IMG/VR virus record: IMGVR_UViG_3300030106_001611
Coordinates: 1-53,319 of that record
Length of the DNA: 53,319 nt
Reading direction: 5' to 3' (one strand)
Source of the DNA: a virus
Below are positions 46,680 through 53,319 of the stretch, piece after piece. The position numbers were made by a program, and so were the translations under genes. Numbering within the stretch: the first letter of the stretch is position 1; each line of letters begins with the position of its first letter. A model generated the notes under the pieces. That model had not been told where the DNA came from. It saw only the letters and a list, made by a program, of their open reading frames with translations, and searched no databases.

Positions 46680-47575
46680 CAGGCCACATCCCGTTTCACA
46701 AGCTTTGTGTACCACACATGAGGCTTAAAACGTGCCTTTGATGTAACCTTGGGTGCATATACGGCATTCTTCCAACACATGCTTTTGAAAGAACAGAACG
46801 AACAAGTTTTAGGCATGAGACGATTGCCCGTTTCTACCTTCTGCTTATCTATGGTAGTATACTCAGGCTCAGATTGAAATGGCACCTTGAAGGGGACATC
46901 TTCTGTGAGAGCCTTCACTCGTTTGTTTGCATCTGCAAGATATGCCTTGCGGTCTTCACTCTGTTCCTCTGGAGCTTCAACAAAATCCCATTCTCCATTA
47001 GATTTGTTAATTACAATCCAACCGCCGAATCGTTTGTTTTCCGATTCACCATACAGGTGTCCTTGCATAATATAACCAAAGGGGTCGTCCTCTTTAATTA
47101 CATCGTAACCGCCCCTGCCGGAGAACTTATTTTCAAATGACCACGGGCTTGCTGTTTTAATATCCCATACCTCTTCCTTACCATCCGTTTCCAGAATCAA
47201 ATCCAAGGTTCCCCTGACAGTCTCCCCGCCAAGTTCTAAGGTGCATTCTTTTTGTTCGTCAACAACATTTAGTCCAGCCGCTTTCATAACAAGAATAGCG
47301 AATGCTTCTAACAAGTCCCCCGTTGCGAACCTGACTATATCGTTGTATGCGACATCCTGTTTGTGTCCTTGCTTCTCTAGTTGCTGTTGGCACAAGGGAC
47401 GACCCACACCCGACATACGAATACGGTAGTCACCACGATTAGAAAATTGCTTACGCATAGCAGCTTTGCAATCTTCCCCAAACTGCTCTATCAAAGGTTC
47501 AAGGCGGGAAGAGTCTATCTCCCCCCGCCCTGCTCTCTGTAAGAAGTTTTGAACTTCAATGAGAGGTAGCATCAT
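46679..47575 (-). CDS. PD-(D/E)XK exonuclease with Cas4/AddB-like cysteine set
   Basis: The gene encodes 298 residues. The nuclease core has RGTLDLILE (D125) and VWDIKTASPW (D138, K140), the PD-(D/E)XK signature, with a QGHLYGESE helix after it. C62 (GRPLCQQQL) plus C258, C261 and C267 (CSFCSFKSMC) form the one-plus-three cysteine pattern that holds a 4Fe-4S cluster in Cas4 and AddB/RecB-type nucleases. It probably acts as a 5'-3' exonuclease in host-DNA degradation or recombination with the SSB-like neighbour. TAATG couples it to that neighbour. Confidence 0.82.
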   Translation of the reverse strand: MMLPLIEVQNFLQRAGRGEIDSSRLEPLIEQFGEDCKAAMRKQFSNRGDYRIRMSGVGRPLCQQQLEKQGHKQDVAYNDIVRFATGDLLEAFAILVMKAAGLNVVDEQKECTLELGGETVRGTLDLILETDGKEEVWDIKTASPWSFENKFSGRGGYDVIKEDDPFGYIMQGHLYGESENKRFGGWIVINKSNGEWDFVEAPEEQSEDRKAYLADANKRVKALTEDVPFKVPFQSEPEYTTIDKQKVETGNRLMPKTCSFCSFKSMCWKNAVYAPKVTSKARFKPHVWYTKLVKRDVA

Positions 47576-48453
47576 TAACCAGCCAATGGCACATCACTTA
47601 GACGAGCCGATAGGTTAATGTCCTCTGCAGTCGCCGTAGCTTTTTGTGCAGCCTTATACTCTGCAAAGACTGCTTCGTTTGACCCCTTCACTGTTTCGTG
47701 AAACTTCTTGGACAGGGCTTTCTCATCATCACCATAGGATGCTTCTTTTACAAACGCAAGATTCGGCACCCAATATATCACACCACCATTCTTTTTCTTT
47801 TCGGTGGTTAGCTCAATAACGCTCTTGTGCATCAAAACCTTTTTAACAGTCAAATCATGCTGGATAAAATTTGACACGGGAATGAAACCAGAACCTTTGA
47901 AGTATGCCACGAACGGCATGTTCTCTACAGGTGCCGCATCACCCCCAGCATAAGTAGCTGTGGCAGCATTAAGAATCCCGTAAATAACCTGATTACACTT
48001 TACTGATTTACTAAGTAGTGCTCGTGGGTCGTCTTGACTCATTGCATCAACTTCCTCTTTGGAGAGGCGACCACACTTGTTCCCCCCAGTGCTATCGGGA
48101 AATTCACCAGCAAGTTTTGGTTTTTGAATTGACTTAGACGAAAACTTACCTTCCTCTTGGTCCCACACAGACCATTCATACATGCGAAGAAGAGGTTGCA
48201 TCTGGACAGCATCTGCATAAACCATAGCCTTGCCATTCCAAACACTCCATGTGCCCCGCTTTAAAGGAACGCCATCGTCCGTTTCTTCTTTGTAATTAAT
48301 GTTCAAACGAGGAAGCCCCATTTGAGGTTTGCTGTTACTATCTGCCTGCCCAGTTATCTGCATAATGGCTTGGTCATCATCACCATCCATAGCAATCATC
48401 ATAGCATCTAGCTCATCACTAATAGTTTGTATTTCAGTACCCATAATTTTCAT
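47575..48453 (-). CDS. Possible single-stranded DNA-binding protein
   Basis: The gene encodes 292 residues. ATG at 48453 has AAAAGGA just upstream; ATG at 48444 has better spacing and may be the real start. The central part is beta-rich (GTWSVWNGKAMVYADAVQMQ; FVAYFKGSGFIPVSNFIQHD) with aromatic residues suited to stacking on bases. The N-terminal part is acidic and the C-terminus is an alanine-rich helix. Similar genes lie between polymerase and exonuclease in T7-like phages, where the SSB is found. No definite fold signature is visible, so the role is inferred from place. Confidence 0.55.
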   Translation of the reverse strand: MKIMGTEIQTISDELDAMMIAMDGDDDQAIMQITGQADSNSKPQMGLPRLNINYKEETDDGVPLKRGTWSVWNGKAMVYADAVQMQPLLRMYEWSVWDQEEGKFSSKSIQKPKLAGEFPDSTGGNKCGRLSKEEVDAMSQDDPRALLSKSVKCNQVIYGILNAATATYAGGDAAPVENMPFVAYFKGSGFIPVSNFIQHDLTVKKVLMHKSVIELTTEKKKNGGVIYWVPNLAFVKEASYGDDEKALSKKFHETVKGSNEAVFAEYKAAQKATATAEDINLSARLSDVPLAG

Positions 48454-48485
48454 ATTCCTTTTTAATAAGGGTTAACGTAAATGGA

Positions 48486-50030
48486 TTATACAGTAAGCAC
48501 TTCTTCCAAGTCAAGCCAATTTTTACCTATTTTTAATTCTATTCCAATTGGCATGTCATATTCCACACCATAACGGTTTTGAGTCTCTGTGGGTAGAGAC
48601 AGCATAGCATCTGATAAAAGATTGATACAAGCGTCTTTTTCATCAGGGTGAACATCTAGTACAATCGAATCATGCACAGTGTTGCAGATTACGGAATTTA
48701 ATTTTCTCCGACGCATCATCTTCTCTAAACGAACCAGAGCCATTGGCAGTAGGTCTGCGGTTGCAAACCCCTGAACTGGGTAGTTACATATAGCCGTCCT
48801 GTCAGTAGCAGTACCCCACTCTGTCCATCTAGCTTTAGGAAAAGCATACTGTCTGCCAGAAGGCAGTTGTATATACTTCTTAATCACTGCATCTTTTTGC
48901 AACCGCTCGTGCCACTTTGTAACCTGATTATACTTTTCTTTGAAAGCATTGTAATAACGCTTCTGGTCTTCCGTGCCAGACACGCCGCCATAGAGTGGTT
49001 TGAACGTATGCGCTTTGGCATCTTGCCGCGAACATCCGATAATACTGGCAGTATAGTTGTGAACATCTGTACCCTCTTCTACATCTTTACGTATAGCATC
49101 GTCACCTGCAAGAAACCCAGCAACCCGAAACTCTAGTTGTGAGTAGTCCCCTTCAAGTATGAAACCCCCCTCGAACCTACTTTCAACAGCCTTTCGTATA
49201 ATGAAGGTAGAGCCTCGTGGCATATTCTGAAAGTTAGGATTGCGAGACGAAAGACGACCCGTCGCCGTAACACACTGCATAAATTCTGTGTGGATGAAGC
49301 CCTCTGCGTCCATGTTGTTTTCCATACCCTCAACAAACGAACGAAGATAAGTTCGAACCGCACTATATCTGATGTAGGCTTCCGCAAACTCACGAGCTTC
49401 TCCTCTCAATGACGTGAACATACTTTCTAGCGTTTCTTTATCTGTCTTAAATCCTGCAGCCGCCACGTCATAAGGGTCGCGGGGAATTAGTTTGAAGCCT
49501 GCAACTTGATTGCTAGGTATATAGAGCACACCAGCCCCCTGACAGGTCTTACAGATTCGAATAGCCTTACCTAGTGTCCCGTCCTTCTTACGCGCTGTGT
49601 AGCGTCCTACGCCGCCGCAATTAGTGCACTGACTACCTTTGGTCTTATAAAGAACTTCAGTCTCATTGACAACGGTTCGTCGAAAGTCCGCACGACTCAT
49701 GCGGGTTCGTCTCTTGGGTTTCTTTCCTGCACCACGAATCTCATGCCCTAAATTAAATATGCCAGCCCACCTGTTTTTGCTGTGCACTTTGCAAGAATAG
49801 AATAGTTTGGAGCGGTCATCCGGGCTATCTAGGTTGATAGGGGTGTCTCCCATAGCTTCAGCAGCCAACCCATTTAGTCGTCGTTCCAAAGTAAATAGTT
49901 CATCTTCATACTCTCGCCGTATATCAGCAAGGGTCTGCTTATTTATCTTGATACCATCCCGTTCAATACGGGACAGGACATCAACCATTTCAAGTGATAG
50001 TCTTAATGTCGGTAGCAAAGTCCGCTGCAT
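48486..50030 (-). CDS. Family-A DNA polymerase, polymerase domain with DnaJ-type zinc finger
   Basis: The gene encodes 514 residues from ATG at 50030 (MQRTLLPTLRLSLEMVDVLS). Motif A is DYSQLEFR (295-302), motif B RQDAK...FKPLYGG (335-349) with Phe at the E. coli 762 position, and motif C VHDS (452-455). Between residues 130 and 170, in the thumb region after INLDSPDDRSKLFY, lie CTNCGGVG and CKTCQGAG (C135, C138, C160, C163), a half DnaJ central domain that should bind zinc. A finger of this kind is the hallmark I recall for HMO-2011. The 3'-5' exonuclease domain is encoded by a separate overlapping gene in another frame. It replicates the phage genome with the helicase and primase. Confidence 0.92.
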   Translation of the reverse strand: MQRTLLPTLRLSLEMVDVLSRIERDGIKINKQTLADIRREYEDELFTLERRLNGLAAEAMGDTPINLDSPDDRSKLFYSCKVHSKNRWAGIFNLGHEIRGAGKKPKRRTRMSRADFRRTVVNETEVLYKTKGSQCTNCGGVGRYTARKKDGTLGKAIRICKTCQGAGVLYIPSNQVAGFKLIPRDPYDVAAAGFKTDKETLESMFTSLRGEAREFAEAYIRYSAVRTYLRSFVEGMENNMDAEGFIHTEFMQCVTATGRLSSRNPNFQNMPRGSTFIIRKAVESRFEGGFILEGDYSQLEFRVAGFLAGDDAIRKDVEEGTDVHNYTASIIGCSRQDAKAHTFKPLYGGVSGTEDQKRYYNAFKEKYNQVTKWHERLQKDAVIKKYIQLPSGRQYAFPKARWTEWGTATDRTAICNYPVQGFATADLLPMALVRLEKMMRRRKLNSVICNTVHDSIVLDVHPDEKDACINLLSDAMLSLPTETQNRYGVEYDMPIGIELKIGKNWLDLEEVLTV

Positions 50031-50574
50031 TGTGTAATTCCTCAAATGTAGTGCCAAAGGCGTGAAGCTGCTTACATGCAATTTGTTCAGTAGCAAGCAC
50101 GTCAGCCCGTCCATACTCGTCTACTATTCCCCACGGTATGTCGTAGAATGTCTTCCCCTCTTTAAGATACGGCGCAACGAGGTCCTTCTCCTTTTTGGTA
50201 ACGTCATACTTTTCTGCAAGAGCAGCAAGTCCAAGAGGCCAACGCTGCGCTTTGGATAAAACATATTCAGCCACCATCGTATCGTAGACATCACCATCAT
50301 AAACAAATCCACACTCCCGTATCCAAGATAAATCAAACTTTATGTTTTGTCCCACGACCATATCAGCTTCGTCAAGTGCAGATTGAAATAGCTCAAAAGC
50401 AAAGTCGTGAGGCTGTTTCTCAGAATGATAATAGCAATGGTACATAATCGTATTCATGTGCAACCACTTGTAACCTATTGAAACTAAAGAGTTTCCAAAG
50501 TATGGCAAAGCGGTTGTCGAACCATTAGGCTTATGTTTGTGGGTAGTTTCCACATCAAAGGTAAGTACGTTCAT
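49990..50574 (-). CDS. 3'-5' exonuclease (DnaQ-like) part of split DNA polymerase
   Basis: The gene encodes 194 residues. ATG at 50574 overlaps the helicase stop in ATGA. All DEDDy residues are visible: LTFDVETTHK (D and E of ExoI), VVGQNIKFDLSWI (ExoII) and EYGRADVL (YxxxD, ExoIII). The sequence stops at EELHNAADFATDIKTIT, exactly where family-A enzymes pass into the polymerase thumb. The polymerase gene begins 41 bases upstream of this stop in the +1 frame. It therefore supplies proofreading either as a separate subunit or through a frameshifted fusion. Confidence 0.85.
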   Translation of the reverse strand: MNVLTFDVETTHKHKPNGSTTALPYFGNSLVSIGYKWLHMNTIMYHCYYHSEKQPHDFAFELFQSALDEADMVVGQNIKFDLSWIRECGFVYDGDVYDTMVAEYVLSKAQRWPLGLAALAEKYDVTKKEKDLVAPYLKEGKTFYDIPWGIVDEYGRADVLATEQIACKQLHAFGTTFEELHNAADFATDIKTIT

Positions 50575-51815
50575 CAGTAGTACACCCCCCTCTGTATATC
50601 TATGTGACTGTTGAACATACCGTGCCACCCATTTAGTTTGTTTTTAGAAATACAAATGTGCCGCGTGGTGTTCTCTTCTTCTGATGTGCCTGTCTTGCCT
50701 ATACCTATGATAACGTCTGCTTCACCCGCCTTTCCTGTTCGCGAACCATCCAACATAGCATAGTCAATAAATTGACGGTCGTGAGCTTCAAAACTGGCTT
50801 GGCTGACAGACCACACTAACAACTTATTACGCTTGGCAATCTCTCGTGCAACAACATAAGTTTCTTTTAGGCGTTCATCACCACGGTTGAACTCCCCCGC
50901 AACTTTGAATTTGTCCAACTGGTCACAGAACATAACATCTGGTTCGTTTAACTGAGCATACTCGTTTAGTTCATCCATAGATGTGCCAACCGAATCCATG
51001 ACAACTAAGTAAGGTTCTATTTCTTGCTGGTAACGAAGAGACAAGGCATCTGCACCAGAGTCCATCTCTTCACGAGTGAACCCGAAAAAACTCTGTATTA
51101 TCCGTATCTTAATCTTCTCTGCTGGCTCCTCGTTAGCCCAGTATACAACCTTCTTCTTTTGCTTCACATAGCTAGCAGCAATAAAGGCGCAGAAAGTTGT
51201 CTTACCGACCTCTGGACGTGCAAAGATTATACCTAAGTTACCTCTATCCATACCCGCTAGATGTTCGCTTAGTAAGTCCCAAGTAAATGGGAAATCGGGT
51301 TCTCCAGTCTCATCTTCCATGAGTTGAGCAAAGTCTTTAGTTACTTCTGTGTAAGTAGTTTTGTCGGACATCCGACCGTCTTCTACCATATCAATTAAAG
51401 TCTTTAACTCCCCGAAGTGTTCTGATTCGCCAGTAAATATCGCGATGGCTTTCTCACCAATTTGTCTGGCACGGTCACGAACCCAAAAGTTGCGTACAAC
51501 ATCCGACTCCAACTCTTGTGTATCGGACATATGTGTGGATAGTTTATCTACAATATCGTATAGTTCCTGCATTGTTGACGCAGGTGTTGCAGGATTACGG
51601 TCAGCCATCACTGCCGCCAGTTGTCTGGGGTGCATCGTAACAGCGTATTTCCTATGCCCATACGTAATCGCATCGAAGATAGTGGTGTACCTACCCTCGA
51701 ACATATCCCGTGTTATGATGTTCTTTACGCTATTGTAGAAATCGTGGTTTAGTAGGAAACCAAGAACCTGTATCTCAATCGAGATACTTTTCGAATGTTC
51801 GTTTTCGTTCATCAT
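50574..51815 (-). CDS. DnaB-like replicative helicase
   Basis: The gene encodes 413 residues. The N-terminal helical domain has SIEIQVLGFLLNHDFYNSV, as in DnaB. The RecA-like motor has Walker A ARPEVGKTT (199-207, with Ala where the first Gly is usual), WANEEP after strand 2, Walker B VMFCDQLDKF (295-303), SVSQASFEA (337-345) and the arginine-finger region SRTGKAGEADVIIGI. It is a hexameric 5'-3' helicase that loads with the primase. It overlaps the primase gene by 41 bases upstream and the exonuclease gene in ATGA downstream. Confidence 0.9.
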   Translation of the reverse strand: MMNENEHSKSISIEIQVLGFLLNHDFYNSVKNIITRDMFEGRYTTIFDAITYGHRKYAVTMHPRQLAAVMADRNPATPASTMQELYDIVDKLSTHMSDTQELESDVVRNFWVRDRARQIGEKAIAIFTGESEHFGELKTLIDMVEDGRMSDKTTYTEVTKDFAQLMEDETGEPDFPFTWDLLSEHLAGMDRGNLGIIFARPEVGKTTFCAFIAASYVKQKKKVVYWANEEPAEKIKIRIIQSFFGFTREEMDSGADALSLRYQQEIEPYLVVMDSVGTSMDELNEYAQLNEPDVMFCDQLDKFKVAGEFNRGDERLKETYVVAREIAKRNKLLVWSVSQASFEAHDRQFIDYAMLDGSRTGKAGEADVIIGIGKTGTSEEENTTRHICISKNKLNGWHGMFNSHIDIQRGVYY

Positions 51816-52569
51816 CTGACATATCTTTCACATCTTTGTTCAAAACAACTAAGCTTGTTGGCCTATGGGCCTGCAGTTGCCTGACAAGTTGCAACGCTTT
51901 CTTGGTTGCATCTTTATCCAAGGCAACAACTAATCTATCATATCTCCGTAAAAACGGCAAGTGACTGTCCTGTAAGTTTGTTCCCAGCAGGGCTATGCCC
52001 GACAAATAATCAGAAATACAACAAGCACTAGCACAATCTTCCAAAATAACTCCCACGGCTCCGTCACCGCAGGTAAAAGGACTACCTGAGTTAGCATATC
52101 TCCACCACTTTGGTTTGGTGTTAGTTAAACTACGACCCGCCGCATCAACAGTGTTACGCCCGTCCTTAATTAGATAGACAACACGATTCATGCGAAAGTC
52201 ATACCGAATATCAACACGCCCTGCAAGGTACGCATCGTAAGCATTAACCCGCTTGACATAAGATTCAGCAACGGGTTCACGAGAGAGAGCCACAAAAGTT
52301 TCTGGTAATTCAAAGGTTTGGTCTACATCAGGTTCGCGAACTGGTTGCATCTTTCTTAGTAAAGGATGATAGGGAGCATCTTTACGAACCCTAAATCCTG
52401 TTCTCCCGCGAACATTACAGTCCGCATGAAAACAAAACCACAGACGTTCCCCGCCCGTGTCGCTTACACTGAATGTGTTTTTCTTACCACACGCAGGGCA
52501 GTTCATCCGTAGACGACCTTCTGGTGCAATAGACAAACCTTCTACATATTCTTTCAACCACGCTGTCAT
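51775..52569 (-). CDS. DNA primase (zinc ribbon plus TOPRIM)
   Basis: The gene encodes 264 residues. ATG at 52569 is chosen because AGGAGAA lies 6-12 bases upstream; an in-frame start at 52602 lies beyond that ribosome site. The zinc ribbon is CPAC (C24, C27) and CFHADC (C46, C51). The TOPRIM core is GVILEDCASACCISDYLS (E177) and LVVALDKDATKKA (D218, D220). It makes primers for lagging-strand synthesis. Unlike T7 gp4 it is not fused to the helicase, although the two genes overlap by 41 bases. It is the first gene after the leftward promoter. Confidence 0.9.
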   Translation of the reverse strand: MTAWLKEYVEGLSIAPEGRLRMNCPACGKKNTFSVSDTGGERLWFCFHADCNVRGRTGFRVRKDAPYHPLLRKMQPVREPDVDQTFELPETFVALSREPVAESYVKRVNAYDAYLAGRVDIRYDFRMNRVVYLIKDGRNTVDAAGRSLTNTKPKWWRYANSGSPFTCGDGAVGVILEDCASACCISDYLSGIALLGTNLQDSHLPFLRRYDRLVVALDKDATKKALQLVRQLQAHRPTSLVVLNKDVKDMSDDERKRTFEKYLD

Positions 52570-52590
52570 TGGCGTTCTCCTGTGTGACGA

Positions 52591-52619
52591 CAAATACGCC
52601 ACGACAAAATCAGTGTCAA
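52591..52619 (-). promoter_or_regulatory. Promoter of the leftward replication operon
   Basis: On the minus strand TTGACA (52619-52614), a 17-bp spacer and TATTTG (52596-52591) give a good sigma-70-type promoter 22 bases from the primase ATG. It should drive all 14 leftward genes to 42.5 kb. TTGACG (52633-52638) and TTGACA (52644-52649) on the + strand could form -35 boxes for rightward genes, but no good -10 is seen. Confidence 0.75.
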
Positions 52620-52694
52620 CTAAAATTTTTACTTGACGAACTGTTGACAGGCATGATACCCAATACGAACAGTAACCCTTTAGGTAGCTATAAA

Positions 52695-52841
52695 ATGAAG
52701 ATAACTCCTATAAATCAATATGCTAAGTTACTTAGAGATAGACAGTACAAAAACAGAATTGTACCTGACAAGAGAAAAAGTAAATTAAATAAACTTGCAA
52801 AGAAGGAAATGAAGGATGGCAAGACCCGCCAAGATACCTGA
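52695..52841 (+). CDS. Small basic early protein
   Basis: The gene encodes 48 residues from ATG at 52695 (MKITPINQYAKLLRDRQYKN); the open frame reaches back to 52569 but that part overlaps the divergent promoter region. The protein is strongly basic (RIVPDKRKSKLNKLAKKEMK), with no recognised motif. It overlaps the ribbon-helix-helix gene by 26 bases. It is the first rightward gene and may bind nucleic acid. Confidence 0.55.
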   Translation: MKITPINQYAKLLRDRQYKNRIVPDKRKSKLNKLAKKEMKDGKTRQDT

Positions 52842-53049
52842 ACCAACTAAGACATACAGTCTGCTGTTATCTGTCGAACAATATGACAGATTAGCAGAAC
52901 ACGCCAAGAAACTTGACAAAAAGAGTTACGAACAGGTCAGTGTTGGTGACCTAATCCGTGACGGGATTGAGCTATATCTTGAGGCATTAGATGACAATGA
53001 ATATTATCCAGAGGGACAAGATGAACTCTTTGAAAACGAAAAAGCTTGA
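52816..53049 (+). CDS. Ribbon-helix-helix type DNA-binding protein
   Basis: The gene encodes 77 residues. GAAGGAAATGAAGG lies upstream of ATG at 52816. The layout is one short strand (TKTYSLLLS), helix 1 (VEQYDRLAEHAKKLDKK), a turn and helix 2 (VSVGDLIRDGIELYLEAL), as in CopG/Arc-type repressors, followed by an acidic tail. Such proteins bind DNA as dimers through the strand. It may regulate the divergent early/replication promoters just upstream. The role is inferred. Confidence 0.6.
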   Translation: MARPAKIPEPTKTYSLLLSVEQYDRLAEHAKKLDKKSYEQVSVGDLIRDGIELYLEALDDNEYYPEGQDELFENEKA

Positions 53050-53275
53050 AATAGAAATTGTGGAACGGCCTGACTATAAGTGGGCATTGGTTGTTCCAGC
53101 ATCATCTGTTCGAATCGGGGAAACAGACCGCGAATTGGTGAAGAAGAAAGATTGCGTAGATTATCTACGGCACGTCACCCTGTTCGTTGCAAAAAGTCGA
53201 TGGGATTGTAAAATGTGGCTTGACAGGAACAAACAGGCGGTGCTAAAACTGGGGATACCTTACGAGGTGTCGTGA
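53021..53275 (+). CDS. Early protein, unknown function
   Basis: The gene encodes 84 residues from ATG at 53021 (MNSLKTKKLEIEIVERPDYK), with AGAGG 6-10 bases upstream, overlapping the preceding gene by 29 bases. The product is alpha/beta with YKWALVVPASSVRIGETDRE, a basic WDCKMWLDRNKQ segment and the end VLKLGIPYEVS. No family is recognised. Its last 12 codons including stop lie in the terminal repeat and appear again at positions 1-36. The terminator at 63-99 follows after joining the ends. Confidence 0.7.
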   Translation: MNSLKTKKLEIEIVERPDYKWALVVPASSVRIGETDRELVKKKDCVDYLRHVTLFVAKSRWDCKMWLDRNKQAVLKLGIPYEVS

Positions 53276-53319
53276 GGTTGTTTCGTTCGTTGGTTGAGGA
53301 GCGGGGTTGGATTCATTTC
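53240..53319. repeat. Right copy of 80-bp terminal direct repeat
   Basis: This stretch is identical to positions 1-80 except for G at 53299 in place of A at 60. It ends inside the loop of the terminator that is complete only at the left end. See the left copy for interpretation. Confidence 0.93.

Noticed and set aside
52633-52680. Rightward promoter for the early genes from TTGACG/TTGACA at 52633 and 52644
   Set aside because: Both -35 boxes are good, but no -10 with more than three matches lies at 15-19 bp. A start is likely somewhere here but cannot be placed.
1-53319. CRISPR array, tRNA genes, insertion sequences
   Set aside because: No regularly spaced repeats, cloverleaf candidates, transposase genes or terminal inverted repeats were seen. 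The only notable repeats are the 80-bp ends, the 40-bp pair in the basic protein gene and the tandem hairpins.

Overview
The window looks like one complete genome of a short-tailed (podovirus-type) tailed phage, about 53.2 kb unique. Its last 80 bases repeat the first 80 with one mismatch, so the contig is circular or terminally redundant, and the rightmost rightward genes run on into the left end. Gene content points to the marine HMO-2011 type (podoviruses of SAR116, Roseobacter-clade and related Alphaproteobacteria). The reasons are a family-A DNA polymerase carrying a DnaJ-type CxxCxGxG zinc finger, a gene related to ring-hydroxylating oxygenases / methanesulfonate monooxygenase, a class II ribonucleotide reductase, T7-like replication and tail proteins, and no phage RNA polymerase. 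This assignment rests on recalled knowledge of that group and was not checked by a search.

Layout. (1) 52.69-53.3 kb joined to 0.1-1.6 kb, rightward: many short, overlapping, mostly unrecognised early genes, including a ribbon-helix-helix protein and a zinc-ribbon protein. (2) 1.65-4.7 kb, rightward: an accessory cassette, visibly richer in G+C in its first part, with a GP88-like cysteine protein, a DUF932 protein, a winged-helix protein and two micro membrane proteins. Four of its genes share an AAGGAAC leader at a fixed distance from ATG. (3) 4.7-5.4 kb: a non-coding, hairpin-rich region with divergent promoters. The leftward promoter reads into a terminator about 90 nt away and has no gene, so it looks like a small RNA. 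The rightward promoter starts the late genes. (4) 5.4-17.7 kb: small and large terminase, an 851-residue protein with a tyrosine-recombinase-like domain, portal, an overprinted small gene, scaffold, major capsid protein and a capsid-associated protein. A tandem pair of matching hairpins precedes the scaffold gene. (5) 17.8-24.4 kb, with its own promoter: a 2OG-Fe(II) oxygenase, several very basic small proteins, a holin/lysozyme lysis cluster, a Rieske-less oxygenase and small membrane proteins. (6) 24.4-42.5 kb, with another promoter: connector, tail tube/nozzle, tail fibres, and internal (ejection) proteins up to 1634 residues. (7) 52.6-42.5 kb, leftward from one promoter: primase, helicase, a separately encoded 3'-5' exonuclease, polymerase, an SSB-like candidate, PD-(D/E)XK exonuclease, T7 endonuclease I homologue, nucleotide-kinase homologue, class II RNR, a zinc-finger protein and a second nuclease-like protein. 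Many of these genes are coupled by ATGA or TAATG overlaps.

How it works together. The early genes and replication operon take over and copy DNA, with RNR and the kinase homologue feeding dNTPs. The late operons package DNA, build the virion and lyse the cell. Transcription should rely on host sigma-70 RNA polymerase: the five best promoters all have TTGACA-like and TATAAT-like boxes exactly 17 bp apart. The items most worth follow-up are the leftward small RNA, the tandem hairpin leader before the scaffold gene, the recombinase-like domain embedded in a late gene, the oxygenase that lost its Rieske cluster, and the split exonuclease/polymerase.
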